Shown: positions 41,247-49,927 of the stretch, one piece after another
How positions within the stretch are numbered: the stretch's first letter is position 1
How the letters are laid out: every line of letters begins with the position of its first letter
Source: an uncultured Ruminococcus sp.
GTDB taxonomy: Bacteria; Bacillota; Clostridia; Oscillospirales; Ruminococcaceae
Length of the DNA stretch: 64,000 bases
NCBI GenBank assembly: GCA_902762785.1
Contig: CACWPL010000003.1
Coordinates: forward strand, 1-64,000
Direction of reading: 5' to 3'
The notes under the pieces: generated by a model
Database searches by the model: none
Told to the model about the DNA's origin: nothing
The model's input: only the letters and a program-made list of their open reading frames with translations
Program-made: the position numbers and the translations under genes

Positions 41247-42503
41247 TCAATCCTCGGTCGTGCCGGGGACATCGTCGGTCAGCAGATCGTCCTGTGCCGG
41301 GGCGGGGGCGTCCGCGAAGAGCGGCTCCTCCTGTGCGCCGGGCGTGGGCAGCTCGATCGTGTCACGGTCGGACTTGATGTCGATCTTGCAGTCGGTCAGC
41401 TTCGCGGCGAGCTTGGCGTTCTGGCCCTTGTTGCCGATGGCGAGCGAGAGCTGGTCGAACGGCACGACTGCGATCGCGGAGACCTTCGGGCGCTTCTCAC
41501 GGCGCTCGCCGTCCGGCAGCTCCTCGAACTCCGGCGGATCGTTGTTGGGCAGGATATAGACCTTCTTGACCTTGGCCGGGGCGAGGGCGTTGGCGATGAA
41601 CGTTGCCGGATCCTCGCTGTACTGGATCACGTCGATCTTCTCGCCGCCGAGCTCCCTGACGACCGCGGACACACGGGAATGGTTCGGGCCGATGCAGGTG
41701 CCGACCGGGTCGACGTTCGGGTCATGGGAGATGACGGCGATCTTGGAGCGGGCGCCTGCCTCGCGGGAGATGGCCTTGATCTCGACGATGCGGTCGCGTA
41801 CCTCGGGCACCTCGAGCTCGAACAGACGCTTCACGAGGCCGCGATGGGTACGGGAGAGCTTGATGATGGGCTTCTTGCTCTTATTGGCGATCTTGGTGAC
41901 ATAGACCTTGAGGTTCATGCCCTCGCGGATCACCTCGTCCTTGATCTGGTCGGCGGCCATGAGGTAGAGCTCGGTCTTGTCGTAGACGAGCGTCACGGTC
42001 TTCTTCACGGGGTCGACCTGGGTGACGAGCGCGGTGATGATGTCGTTCTCGAGCTTGCCGAACTTCTCGAGGATACGGTCGCGGGAGATGTCGCGCAGAT
42101 CGCCCTTGATGGACTGCTTGGCGGTCTGTGCGGAGGTGCGGCCGAGCATGGCGATGTCGAGCTTATGCTCGATGACCACGCCGATCTGGGCATCCGGGTC
42201 GATGAGCTTGGCCTGGTCAATGAAGATCTGGGTGTTGCCGACCGGCTGGAAGTCCACGACCTCCTGCATCAGCGCCACCTCGAACTTCCGCGCGGCCGGG
42301 TCGATCTCCACGCGGATGATATCCTTGTCCTTGCAGTCGGGATACATGCGGCCGACGGCCTTCTGGATCGCAGACTTGACCTTCTCGATCATGACCGCAG
42401 CCTCTACGCTGTTGTCGGCACCGAGCGAAGCCAGCGCGTCAAAGATCTCGTCGATCCTCGAGGTCGCAGCGGATGCACCTGCTTTCTTCTTCTGATTAGC
42501 CAT
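41247..42503 (-). CDS. nusA: Transcription termination/antitermination factor NusA
   Basis: 418 residues. N-terminal RNA-polymerase-binding domain, S1 domain (about 135-200), two KH domains (DPVGTCIGPNHSRVSAVVRE and LAIGNKGQNAKLAAKLT), and a short acidic tail. It lacks the C-terminal acidic repeats of proteobacterial NusA, as usual in Firmicutes. Second gene of the superoperon after rimP. Confidence 0.96.
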   Translation of the reverse strand: MANQKKKAGASAATSRIDEIFDALASLGADNSVEAAVMIEKVKSAIQKAVGRMYPDCKDKDIIRVEIDPAARKFEVALMQEVVDFQPVGNTQIFIDQAKLIDPDAQIGVVIEHKLDIAMLGRTSAQTAKQSIKGDLRDISRDRILEKFGKLENDIITALVTQVDPVKKTVTLVYDKTELYLMAADQIKDEVIREGMNLKVYVTKIANKSKKPIIKLSRTHRGLVKRLFELEVPEVRDRIVEIKAISREAGARSKIAVISHDPNVDPVGTCIGPNHSRVSAVVRELGGEKIDVIQYSEDPATFIANALAPAKVKKVYILPNNDPPEFEELPDGERREKRPKVSAIAVVPFDQLSLAIGNKGQNAKLAAKLTDCKIDIKSDRDTIELPTPGAQEEPLFADAPAPAQDDLLTDDVPGTTED

Positions 42504-42552
42504 TTCTTTTCATACGCCTCCAATTCATGTTACCTGCCGGAGCAGGAGATGT

Positions 42553-43044
42553 TCAGTTCTGGGTGCTGCCGAAGTCGAAATACAGCTTGACGAAGGTCAG
42601 CATGTTCAGCGGCAGCGCACGGGTCTCGTCACCGACCCGCAGGGTGATCTTCTCGCGGTCCCAGTCCTCAAGGACGCCGATGACCTCGCGGCTCCCGTCC
42701 TCGAACGGACGGAACGCTCTCGCGCGCACCTCGCTGCCGATGCAGGCATCGAAGTGGCTCTCGCGGACGAGGTCGGCCTCGAGACCGGCAGAGCTGACCT
42801 CGAGGATGTAGCTCTGCTCGATGGGATCGTGCTCGTCGAGCAGGTCACTGACGGGGCCGGTGACGCGCTCGCAGTCGTTGATGCTGATGCTGTCCGTCTC
42901 GCTGTCGATGAAGATGCGCAGATACCAGCTCGCGCCCTCCTTCTCATAGCGCACGTCCCACACCAGATACCCCAGCTCCGTGACCACAGGGGCGATCAGG
43001 TCATAGATCCGCTGCTCGGTGCTGCCGAATCGTTTCAGTTTCAT
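42553..43044 (-). CDS. rimP: Ribosome maturation factor RimP
   Basis: 163 residues from ATG 43042-43044, 7 nt after AAAGGAG; an ATG two codons earlier overlaps the ribosome site. LGYLVWDVRYEKEGASWYLR and DPIEQSYILEVSSAGLEADL are RimP signatures. It is needed for 30S subunit maturation. First gene of the superoperon, 145 nt after its promoter. Confidence 0.95.
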   Translation of the reverse strand: MKLKRFGSTEQRIYDLIAPVVTELGYLVWDVRYEKEGASWYLRIFIDSETDSISINDCERVTGPVSDLLDEHDPIEQSYILEVSSAGLEADLVRESHFDACIGSEVRARAFRPFEDGSREVIGVLEDWDREKITLRVGDETRALPLNMLTFVKLYFDFGSTQN

Positions 43045-43050
43045 AGGCAT

Positions 43051-43188
43051 TCTCCTTTCATCCTACTGTAGTATCCTGCATCTGCCGCCGCTCGCCTGTC
43101 TCTCTCACGAGCGGCACGGCGGTGCGCCTGCAAAGCAAAGGGCCGGAACCTTTTGTTTTCCGACCCTTTCTATTGATATTACACTCCT
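43051..43188 (-). other. rimP-nusA operon leader with two hairpins
   Basis: The transcribed leader holds a stem AAAGGGTCGGAA/TTCCGGCCCTTT (43137-43148 with 43158-43169) and a second stem GCCGCTCG/CGAGCGGC (43087-43094 with 43108-43115). No T-run follows either. Leader structures ahead of rimP are known in Firmicutes and may autoregulate the operon through NusA; here that is inference. Confidence 0.6.
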
Positions 43189-43217
43189 ATTATACCATAT
43201 CCTGCCGAAAAAATCAA
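43189..43217 (-). promoter_or_regulatory. Promoter of the rimP-nusA-infB superoperon
   Basis: On the minus strand TTGATT (43212-43217), 17-nt spacer, TATAAT (43189-43194), extended ATATGG. TTTTCCAAAAAGGC lies just upstream of the -35. Confidence 0.88.
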
Positions 43218-43340
43218 GCCTTTTTGGAAAAAACTTCGCGCCGGCGCGTTGTTTTTGGGCATCTGTGACAGTTTCCGAGCGGCGAAGGGCGGGAAGTTCT
43301 CGATGCAGGACGGCGCCGCGTCATCTTCTGCGGCAAAACA

Positions 43341-43373
43341 GGACGGAGCCCCCGCGTCCGCAGAGACTCCGTG
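43341..43373 (-). terminator. Weak terminator of the G3E GTPase gene
   Basis: ACGGAG/CTCCGT outer stem with a GC-rich interior. On the minus strand it is followed by CCTGTTTTG. Lies 10 nt past the stop codon. Confidence 0.55.
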
Positions 43374-43382
43374 TGTATCGTA

Positions 43383-44339
43383 TCAATAGAAGGTCGCGAC
43401 CTCCTGCTCCGGGGCATCGGTCAGGACGACGCTCGTGATCTTGAGCACCGGCCCCTTGCCCTTGTAGAGCTTGTGGCGCTGGATGGAGATCTTGCCGGTG
43501 ACGCGTGCCCACTGGCGATTCTCGAGCATCTGCGCCTTCTCCCACTCGGAGACGATCCAGCAATACTGGATGTCCTCCACACAGCAGGTCATGACGTGGC
43601 GGCCGGCCGCGAACACGCCCTTCGGGAACTTCGGGTCGCGTGCGCAGGCGGCGCGGAAGGTGACGGTCTTGCCCTGGTACTTGTCCGGATCCTCCATGAT
43701 GTCGCGGTAGAAGAGGGCATAGTCCTCGTCAGCGACCTCGAAGGAGTCCTTGGTGATGTCGAAGGGCAGCGGGTCCTGGATGTCGTCATAGGCCACCTGA
43801 CCGTCGGTCGTCTCATAGGCGATCTGGGTACGGCGGGAGACGGCGCGGACGATCTTGTGGAACTCGAGCTGATCCATCTTGTTCAGCTCGAAGCGGTTGA
43901 ACACGACCAGCTCGCTGACATTGATCTTGTCGACCACGAGGGAGCGCATGTTGGCGTTGTAATTCAGGAAAGTGGACGAATCCACGAAGCACATCGCCTG
44001 GTACACCGCCCAGTCCACGGGCAGATTCTCGAAGAGGTCATTGATCGTCCACATGCCGTTGTACTCGAGCACCACGCGGGTGGCGCCGGTCTCGGCAAGG
44101 ATGGCCTTCAGGTTGTCCTCGTTGAAGTCGGCCTGCTCCTCGATCGTGCGGATGACGACGTTCTTGCTCGCCCAGCCGGACGGGTCATATTCCTCGATGC
44201 CCTCCTCGCAGACGAGCAGCAGCGTGCGCTCGCCGTTGTTGAAGCGGGCATCGCCCAGCGTCTCCTGGATGAACTTGGTCTTGCCGCTCTCGAGGAATCC
44301 GACGAACAGGTAGACCGGGATGTCGTTATTGGGATCCAT
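43383..44339 (-). CDS. G3E-family GTPase with C-terminal OB-like domain
   Basis: 318 residues. P-loop GFLESGKT (14-21), a D/E-rich switch region and FNRFELNKMD as the guanine-specificity region mark a CobW/HypB-type GTPase lacking a clear CxCC metal site. The C-terminal ~110 residues (PDKYQGKTVTFRAACARDPK ... RQWARVTGKISIQ) resemble the OB-type domain found in DUF1980/TIGR03943 partners of CobW proteins, here fused to the GTPase. It lies 21 nt after a second G3E GTPase gene with a His-rich linker. Together they probably handle zinc delivery. Fusion architecture inferred by eye. Confidence 0.82.
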   Translation of the reverse strand: MDPNNDIPVYLFVGFLESGKTKFIQETLGDARFNNGERTLLLVCEEGIEEYDPSGWASKNVVIRTIEEQADFNEDNLKAILAETGATRVVLEYNGMWTINDLFENLPVDWAVYQAMCFVDSSTFLNYNANMRSLVVDKINVSELVVFNRFELNKMDQLEFHKIVRAVSRRTQIAYETTDGQVAYDDIQDPLPFDITKDSFEVADEDYALFYRDIMEDPDKYQGKTVTFRAACARDPKFPKGVFAAGRHVMTCCVEDIQYCWIVSEWEKAQMLENRQWARVTGKISIQRHKLYKGKGPVLKITSVVLTDAPEQEVATFY

Positions 44340-44360
44340 GGGCTTTGCCTCCTTTCAGGG

Positions 44361-45548
44361 TCAGTCCGCGAGGAACAGCTTGCGGACGGCGTCCTCCTTC
44401 AGGCCTGCGCCGATCACGCACAGGCGGCCGATGGTCGCGGCAGAGCCGAAGCGCACGTCCGGCGTGCCGGGGACATAATCATAGTGGATCCACTGGCCGT
44501 CCTTGCCAGCCACGATGCCCTTGGCACGCAGCACGGTGCCGTAGGTCTCGGCATCGGCGAGCGCCTCGAGCGCCGTGCGGATCTCGTCGGGCGTGTACTC
44601 GCGGGACGTCTCGATGCCCCAGCTCTGGAACACCTCATCGGCATGATGATGGTGGTGGTCGTGGTCATGGTCGTGGCAGCCGCAGGTGCAGTCCGGGCCG
44701 TGGTCATGATGATGATGCTCGTGCTCGTCGTCGTCATCATCGTCGTGGTCATGGTGGTGATGATGCTCATGCTCATCGTCGTCATCATCGTGGTCATGAT
44801 GGTGATGATGATGCTCATGCTCGTCCTCATCATCATCATGGTCGTGATGGTGATGATGCTCATGCTCGTCCTCATCATCGTCATCATGATGATGATGGTG
44901 ATGATCGTGATGCGCGGCCTCCTCGAGGAGGGCGGCGAGCTCATCGTCGATGGTGTTCTTCTGGGTCATGGCATCGGTGAGCTGGGCGCCGGTGAGCTCA
45001 TCCCAATCGGTGGTGACGATGGGGGCCTTGGCGTTCTTCTCACGGAGCTGGGCGACCACCTCGTCGAGCTTCTCGCGGCTCATACCCTGCGTGTGGGAGA
45101 GGATGAGGCAGGAGGCATAGGTGATCTGGTTGTCGAAGAACTCGCCGAAGTTCTTCTGGTACATCTTGCACTTCTTGGCATCGACCACGGTGGTGAAGCC
45201 GTCGAGCTCGGCGCCCTCCATCTCCAGGTTCTGGACAGCGCGGATGACGTCAGACAGCTTGCCGACGCCGGACGGCTCGATCAGGATGCGGTCAGGATGG
45301 TACTCCTCCATGACCTTGCGCAGTGCCGCGCCGAAGTCGCCAACGAGGGAGCAGCAGATGCAGCCGGAGTTCATCTCGGTGATCTCGATGCCGGCGTCCT
45401 GCAAAAAGCCGCCGTCGATGCCGATCTGGCCGAACTCGTTCTCGATCAGCACGAGCTTCTCGTTCTGGTATGCCTCAGCGATCAGCTTCTTGATAAGGGT
45501 GGTCTTGCCGGCACCAAGGAAGCCGGAAAAGATCGTGATCTTCGTCAT
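44361..45548 (-). CDS. COG0523 zinc-chaperone-type GTPase with His/Asp-rich segment
   Basis: 395 residues. P-loop GFLGAGKT (9-16), the metal-binding CxCC motif GCICC (C63, C65, C66), then a ~98-residue linker (about 206-303) made of repeated D/E blocks alternating with runs of five or six His, ending in CTCGCHDHDHD. A CobW_C domain follows (about 304-395). COG0523 proteins deliver or buffer Zn (or Co) in a GTP-dependent way, and many are Zur-regulated. The His/Asp segment is much longer than is typical. No Zur box is evident at the promoter. First gene of a two-GTPase operon. Confidence 0.93.
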   Translation of the reverse strand: MTKITIFSGFLGAGKTTLIKKLIAEAYQNEKLVLIENEFGQIGIDGGFLQDAGIEITEMNSGCICCSLVGDFGAALRKVMEEYHPDRILIEPSGVGKLSDVIRAVQNLEMEGAELDGFTTVVDAKKCKMYQKNFGEFFDNQITYASCLILSHTQGMSREKLDEVVAQLREKNAKAPIVTTDWDELTGAQLTDAMTQKNTIDDELAALLEEAAHHDHHHHHHDDDDEDEHEHHHHHDHDDDEDEHEHHHHHHDHDDDDDEHEHHHHHDHDDDDDDEHEHHHHDHGPDCTCGCHDHDHDHHHHHADEVFQSWGIETSREYTPDEIRTALEALADAETYGTVLRAKGIVAGKDGQWIHYDYVPGTPDVRFGSAATIGRLCVIGAGLKEDAVRKLFLAD

Positions 45549-45878
45549 GATACAACACTTCTCTCTTTCTGATAGGATCTTGCAGCGGCCGTCTGCCGCC
45601 GCCCGTACCTTATATCATACCACAGAAACGGCACCAATGCAAGAGGCAACGGATATTTTCAGCAAATTTTCACGATCCGCGGCGGCGGGGAGCCCCCGCT
45701 GGCGCTTCCCATCCGGAAGGCACGGCAGCACCGACCTCCGACCGCATGCCCCCAATGGCCTTGCGGCCAAAGGGGGCATCGCTCCTTTTATTTTACTCGC
45801 GGCGGGGCCGCGAGACGCGTTCGGGATATTAGGATCTGACTTGTCGATGCTCCACATAGCAAAGGGCGCACGGAGCCC
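45549..45878. other. 330-bp intergenic region: promoter and repeat-derived hairpins
   Basis: Holds the GTPase operon promoter, a GGCGGGGAGCCCCCGCTGGC palindrome block (about 45684-45703) shared with the 15-kb cluster, and an 8-bp ATGCCCCC/GGGGGCAT hairpin with inner GGCC/GGCC (45746-45779). Short frames here have no ribosome site, and I see no gene. Confidence 0.7.
45614..45642 (-). promoter_or_regulatory. Promoter of the G3E GTPase operon
   Basis: On the minus strand TTGCAT (45637-45642), 17-nt spacer, TATGAT (45614-45619), extended TGTGG. The -35 lies in TGCCTCTTGCAT, shared with two other promoters. Confidence 0.8.
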
Positions 45879-46796
45879 TCACTGCGGCTCCCAGATGCCC
45901 TGCTGGCGGATGCCGGTCTGGGCGGCGGTCTGCTCGAGCGCGGCGAGCTCCTCGGGCGTCAGGCGCACCTGCATCGCCGCCGCGAGCGCCTCGGCATGGG
46001 CGGGACGCGTGATCCCCACGATCGGGACGGCGCCCTTCCCGACCGCCCAAAGGATCGGGATCTGCGACGGATCGATCCCGTAGCGTGCGGCCATCTCCTG
46101 CATCTGCGCGAGGAGCGGCGCGATCTGCACGAACTTTCGCTTCGGGAAAGCGAAGTTGCGCATGGAGAAGGTCGGGAAATGGTGCGCCGCGCTGTACCGT
46201 CCCGAGAGGGCGCCCTGCTCGAGGACCATGTAGGCATAGTAGATGATGCCGTGCGCCCGGCAATGGTCGATGATCGCCTGCTGGTCGTTGCGCAGGAGGC
46301 TGCAATGATTCTGCACCGCCCCGAGCGTCAGTCCCTCCTTGGCGAGCAGCGCCTCGGCCTGCCGGATGTGGTCGAGCGAGACGTTCGAGATGCCGATGGA
46401 CGCGATCCTCCCCGACCGGAGCAGCGGCACGGCGTCGCGCAGATCCTCAGTCAGATGCGTCGGCACATGGATCCAGAAGAGATCCGCGCGCTCCCGTCCG
46501 AGCCGCGCCATGCTCGCCTCGAAGGAGCGGACGAGGGCGCCGCTCTGGTATTTCTTCTCCGGCATGTATTTCGTGGAGAGGAAGATGTCCTCCCGCCCCT
46601 TCATCAGCTCGCCGAGCAGCGTCTCACAGGTGCCCATGCCGTAGACAGCGGCCGTGTCCCAGCGAAGGAACCCCGAATCCACCGCCTTTTCAAATGCCTG
46701 CCGCAGCACGGCGGGGTCCTGCCTCTTGCCGAAGATCATCGCGCCGCCGTTCGAGCCTGTCCCCCAGGCCCATGTACCGATCATGATGTCATGCAT
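45879..46796 (-). CDS. Aldo/keto reductase
   Basis: 305 residues from ATG 46794-46796 (GGAAGGAGCG upstream); the longer frame crosses the promoter. TIM-barrel AKR with WDTAAVYGMG (catalytic Asp and Tyr), STKYMP (Lys) and HVPTHL (His) giving the D-Y-K-H tetrad, and NADPH-binding segments near the C-terminus (VGITRPAHAEAL). It reduces aldehydes or ketones with NADPH; the substrate cannot be predicted. Monocistronic, divergent from the DUF1015 gene. Confidence 0.9.
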   Translation of the reverse strand: MHDIMIGTWAWGTGSNGGAMIFGKRQDPAVLRQAFEKAVDSGFLRWDTAAVYGMGTCETLLGELMKGREDIFLSTKYMPEKKYQSGALVRSFEASMARLGRERADLFWIHVPTHLTEDLRDAVPLLRSGRIASIGISNVSLDHIRQAEALLAKEGLTLGAVQNHCSLLRNDQQAIIDHCRAHGIIYYAYMVLEQGALSGRYSAAHHFPTFSMRNFAFPKRKFVQIAPLLAQMQEMAARYGIDPSQIPILWAVGKGAVPIVGITRPAHAEALAAAMQVRLTPEELAALEQTAAQTGIRQQGIWEPQ

Positions 46797-46841
46797 ACTT
46801 GATCGCTCCTTCCGTATGTCCGCCCGTGGGCGTGTGCTTTT

Positions 46842-46870
46842 ATTATAGCATAGACGGCAGGCAGATGCAA
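46842..46870 (-). promoter_or_regulatory. Promoter of the aldo/keto reductase gene
   Basis: On the minus strand TTGCAT (46865-46870), 17-nt spacer, TATAAT (46842-46847), extended TATGC. The -35 lies within TGCCTCTTGCAT. Confidence 0.83.
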
Positions 46871-46885
46871 GAGGCAGATGGCACA

Positions 46886-46914
46886 TTGACAATTATCCCA
46901 AACTATGCTATACT
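46886..46914 (+). promoter_or_regulatory. Promoter of the DUF1015 gene
   Basis: TTGACA (46886-46891), 17-nt spacer, TATACT (46909-46914), extended TATGC. Divergent from the aldo/keto reductase promoter 16 bp away. Confidence 0.86.
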
Positions 46915-46966
46915 GATAAAGAGAAATATGCTGCCCCTTGCGGGCGAGCAAAAAGGAGCGTGCTTT

Positions 46967-48205
46967 ATGCAGCAGATCTTTACCCCGGCAGACATCCTCC
47001 TGCCGCGTGACATCAAGGACATCGACTTCGCCCAGAGGTGGAGCGTCATCGCCTGTGACCAGTTCACCGGCGACCCCGGCTATTGGGAGAAGACGGCCGA
47101 CTATGTCGAGGATTCCCCCTCGACCCTCCGCCTCATGCTGCCCGAGATCTATCTCGAGGAGCCGGACGTGAAGGACAGGATCGAGTCCATCCGCAGCACC
47201 ATGGACGGCTACATGGCGCAGGGGCTCTTCACCTGCTATCACGATGCCCTGATCTATGTCGAGCGTGTGCAGTCCAACGGCATCCTCCGCACCGGCGTGG
47301 TCGGCAAGATCGACCTGGAGGCCTACAGCTACGAGCAGGGCAGCACCTCGCCTGTCCGCGCGACCGAGGCGACCGTCCTCGAGCGGATCCCCCCGCGGAT
47401 GCGCGTCCGCGCACAGGCGTCCCTCGAGCTGCCCCACATCATGATCCTGATCGACGACCCGGAGGACACCTGCATCGGCGCCGTCACCGCCATGCGTGAC
47501 CAGATGCAGTGCCTCTATGACACGCCCCTGATGAACGGCGGCGGCTCTATCAAGGGCTTCCTGATGGAGAAGCCCCAGCAGGACGTTTTCCTCACCGCAC
47601 TCGACGCGCTCACGCAGCGCTGCGGCGACCTCCAGTTCGCCATGGGCGACGGCAACCACTCCCTCGCGACCGCCAAGGCCTGCTGGGAGGCCATCAAGAA
47701 GGCACATCCCAGCGAGGATCTGTCGCAGCATCCGGCACGCTGGGCGCTCGTGGAGCTGGTGGATCTGCACAGCGAGGCCCTGCAGTTCGAGGCCATCCAC
47801 CGCATCGTCAAGCACTGTGATCCCGGCCGCCTCATGATGACGCTCGCGCGCGTGCTCGCGCTCTCCGAGGAGCCGTCCGCGCAGCAGATCACGGTCGTGC
47901 AGGGCGGGACGCGGCGCGTGCTGTATATCCACAAGCCCACCTCGAACCTCGCGGTCGGCAGTCTGCAAAACGCCCTCGATGCGTATCTTTCCGCCGAGCC
48001 CGGCAAGGAGGACTACATCCACGGCACCGAGACCGTCGAGCGTCTGTCCCGCCGGCCGGACGCCATCGGGTTCCTGCTGCCGGATATGGATAAGCGCGAC
48101 CTCTTCCCGTCCGTCGAGAAGGACGGTGCCCTCCCCCGCAAGACCTTCTCCATGGGCCATGCCGAGGATAAGCGCTACTACATGGAGGCACGCGCCATCC
48201 GCTGA
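46967..48205 (+). CDS. DUF1015 family protein
   Basis: 412 residues from ATG 46967-46969, after AAAAGGAGCG. The motifs RWSVIACDQFTGDPGYWE near the N-terminus and MGDGNHSLATAKACWEAIKK in the middle (about 230-250) are characteristic of DUF1015, a family of soluble proteins with a ParB-like catalytic core. Some relatives of that core bind ATP. No function is established for this branch to my knowledge. Followed by a small membrane protein gene 32 nt downstream, likely co-transcribed. Confidence 0.87.
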   Translation: MQQIFTPADILLPRDIKDIDFAQRWSVIACDQFTGDPGYWEKTADYVEDSPSTLRLMLPEIYLEEPDVKDRIESIRSTMDGYMAQGLFTCYHDALIYVERVQSNGILRTGVVGKIDLEAYSYEQGSTSPVRATEATVLERIPPRMRVRAQASLELPHIMILIDDPEDTCIGAVTAMRDQMQCLYDTPLMNGGGSIKGFLMEKPQQDVFLTALDALTQRCGDLQFAMGDGNHSLATAKACWEAIKKAHPSEDLSQHPARWALVELVDLHSEALQFEAIHRIVKHCDPGRLMMTLARVLALSEEPSAQQITVVQGGTRRVLYIHKPTSNLAVGSLQNALDAYLSAEPGKEDYIHGTETVERLSRRPDAIGFLLPDMDKRDLFPSVEKDGALPRKTFSMGHAEDKRYYMEARAIR

Positions 48206-48237
48206 CGGCGCATCCCCATCACAAGAAGGATCACACG

Positions 48238-48600
48238 ATGGACGATAACAAAGCATTTTTCAACGAGATAGAGCAGTATCCCATCCCCGATCTGGAACTG
48301 ATCTGCAAGACCCAAAAGGACCTGTACTCCGCGGAAGAGATGGCGGTCATCGAGGACGTCCTCCAAAAGAAGCGAGCCGCTGCAAAGCTGACCGACGATG
48401 ACGACCGCTTCATGGTCACGCTCTTTTGCGTGGCCGGTCTGCTGTCGTTCCTCGTCGGTGCGGTCATCGGCGTCGCCATGCTCATCAAGGGCGCCAAGGG
48501 CCATCCCCGATGGACGAGCGCCGGGAAAAAGACGCTCCTGGCCGCCTTCATCTCGCTCCTCATCCAGCTCTTCCTATGGAGCGGCGGTTTTTCGGTCTGA
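48238..48600 (+). CDS. Small two-helix membrane protein
   Basis: 120 residues. The N-terminal soluble helical part (KAFFNEIEQYPIPDLELICK) is followed by two TM helices (VTLFCVAGLLSFLVGAVIGV and TLLAAFISLLIQLFLW). The start follows GAAGGATCAC. Same transcript as the DUF1015 gene, ending at a strong terminator. Not recognised. Confidence 0.78.
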   Translation: MDDNKAFFNEIEQYPIPDLELICKTQKDLYSAEEMAVIEDVLQKKRAAAKLTDDDDRFMVTLFCVAGLLSFLVGAVIGVAMLIKGAKGHPRWTSAGKKTLLAAFISLLIQLFLWSGGFSV

Positions 48601-48623
48601 ACGGCCGATGGGATGGAAATGAT

Positions 48624-48660
48624 GATGCCCCTGTACGTCGTGTACAGGGGCATCTTTTTT
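48624..48660 (+). terminator. Terminator of the DUF1015 unit
   Basis: 13-bp stem GATGCCCCTGTAC/GTACAGGGGCATC followed by TTTTTT. Confidence 0.92.
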
Positions 48661-48675
48661 ACGACGCGCAGGCGG

Positions 48676-49557
48676 TCACTCCTCGATCCCGGCAGCAGAC
48701 ATGGTGATGCTGCTGCCGTCGCTGACGACGGTGATGGTCCCGTCGAGGGCGGTGACGTAGGTCTCGACGAGACGGTCCTCGAGCGCCTCCATGGTGCTGT
48801 CGGCCAGCTCGGACTTGCTCGTGCAGATCACGGCGTGCTCCGGCGTCACGGCGTCCAGGAAGTCCGGCAGATTCGCGATCTCCCGGCCGTGGTAGGGCAC
48901 CTTCAGGAAGTCGCAGTCGCCGATGTCCATGATCTCCGCGAGACGCTCCTCCATGGCATCGCCCGTGAAGAGGAGGGTCATGCTGTGATGGGTGACGCGC
49001 GTCACGAGGGAGCAGTTGTTGTCGAAGCCGTCCTGATAGGTCTCGGACTCGTGCGGATAGATCGTGAAGGCCGCATCATCGAGCGTGAAGGTCAGCGGCT
49101 CCTCCGGGATGGTGAAGGCAAGTCCCTTCTCGTCCATGGCCTTGACGAGCTTCTTGTACTCGCTGCTGTCCTCCTCATAGTCGGCCGCCACGACCTGCTG
49201 CACGTCGAGATAGCTGACGACCTTGGCCGCGCCGCCGATGTGGTCCTGGTCATAGTGGGTGAGGATGAGGCAGTCCACGGTCGTCCGGCCGATGGACTCC
49301 ATATAGTCCACGAGCTTGAGACCGTCCTCACGCTCACCGCAGTCGATGATGACGGTGTGCTGGTCGGTGGTGAGGATCATGGCGTCTGCCTTGCCGACCT
49401 TGAGCACCTCGACCGTGAGAGGCGTCGTCGCCAGATCCTGCACGACCTCGCCGTTCAGGACCTCCGTCTCGATCGGCGCGCCGCCGCACCCCGTCAGGAG
49501 CAGCATCGTCCCGGCCAAAAGGCCTGCCAATGTCCGTTTCGCTGTGCGCTTCATCAT
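48676..49557 (-). CDS. MBL-fold lipoprotein (ComEC C-terminal-like)
   Basis: 293 residues from ATG 49555-49557, with CGGAGG upstream. A signal peptide with lipobox LLTGC (C24) is followed by a metallo-beta-lactamase fold: LTHYDQDHIGG (HxDxDH metal site), DNNCSLVTRV, FTGDAM and VPYHGRE. This is the arrangement of the soluble ComEC-type domain, here as a stand-alone lipoprotein exposed outside the membrane. Likely a secreted nuclease or phosphodiesterase, possibly aiding DNA uptake or scavenging. It has a long 5' leader of about 215 nt. Confidence 0.9.
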   Translation of the reverse strand: MMKRTAKRTLAGLLAGTMLLLTGCGGAPIETEVLNGEVVQDLATTPLTVEVLKVGKADAMILTTDQHTVIIDCGEREDGLKLVDYMESIGRTTVDCLILTHYDQDHIGGAAKVVSYLDVQQVVAADYEEDSSEYKKLVKAMDEKGLAFTIPEEPLTFTLDDAAFTIYPHESETYQDGFDNNCSLVTRVTHHSMTLLFTGDAMEERLAEIMDIGDCDFLKVPYHGREIANLPDFLDAVTPEHAVICTSKSELADSTMEALEDRLVETYVTALDGTITVVSDGSSITMSAAGIEE

Positions 49558-49776
49558 AGAAAAGACCTCCGTTCTGTGTGAGATACCGGGCGCGCCCGGA
49601 TACACGAATACCCCGTCGTGAGAGGGGGACGGGGCACTGTGCAGAAATATCTTTGTGAGAGGGAATTTTTATCATCTTTTCTATCAGCTTGTGTACAGTA
49701 TACCGCCCTAATCTTAAACTGACCTTAAAGAATCCAATTTTTTCAAAAAAGCCCAGTGCCGCCTGATGCTGCCTTT

Positions 49777-49805
49777 AGTATACCACATTTTCGCGGCGAT
49801 GGCAA
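49777..49805 (-). promoter_or_regulatory. Promoter of the MBL lipoprotein gene
   Basis: On the minus strand TTGCCA (49800-49805), 17-nt spacer, TATACT (49777-49782), extended TGTGG. Confidence 0.8.
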
Positions 49806-49817
49806 GGGGATGCCGTC

Positions 49818-49846
49818 TTGCTTTTTCTATGGAACTGTGCTATACT
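49818..49846 (+). promoter_or_regulatory. Promoter of the MIF-like gene
   Basis: TTGCTT (49818-49823), 17-nt spacer, TATACT (49841-49846), extended TGTGC. The spacer is nearly the same as in the pheS promoter. Confidence 0.82.
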
Positions 49847-49927
49847 AAAGGCAGCGGCCCGACCTGCCGCAGCGCATCCCAAGGATCCGCGAACGTATCT
49901 TCAACGTATCTAAAGGAGGACGACACA

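Larger units (their letters stand above)
49558..49927. other. 370-bp divergent control region
   Basis: Contains the leftward promoter of the MBL lipoprotein gene with its long leader (two A/T-rich stretches, no obvious riboswitch that I recognise) and the rightward promoter of the MIF-like gene. No coding region seen. Confidence 0.65.

Noticed and set aside
44630-44935. Possible CRISPR-like or minisatellite array
   Set aside because: Repeats are codon-length and in frame within a real gene; no spacers or cas genes.
44414-44944. Ser/Thr/Met- and Ile-rich ORFs opposite or shifted to the His-rich segment
   Set aside because: Frame shadows of the CAT/GAT tandem repeat in the CobW gene.
49558-49776. 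Riboswitch in the MBL lipoprotein leader
   Set aside because: The leader is long but shows no known aptamer core or terminator/antiterminator pair by eye.
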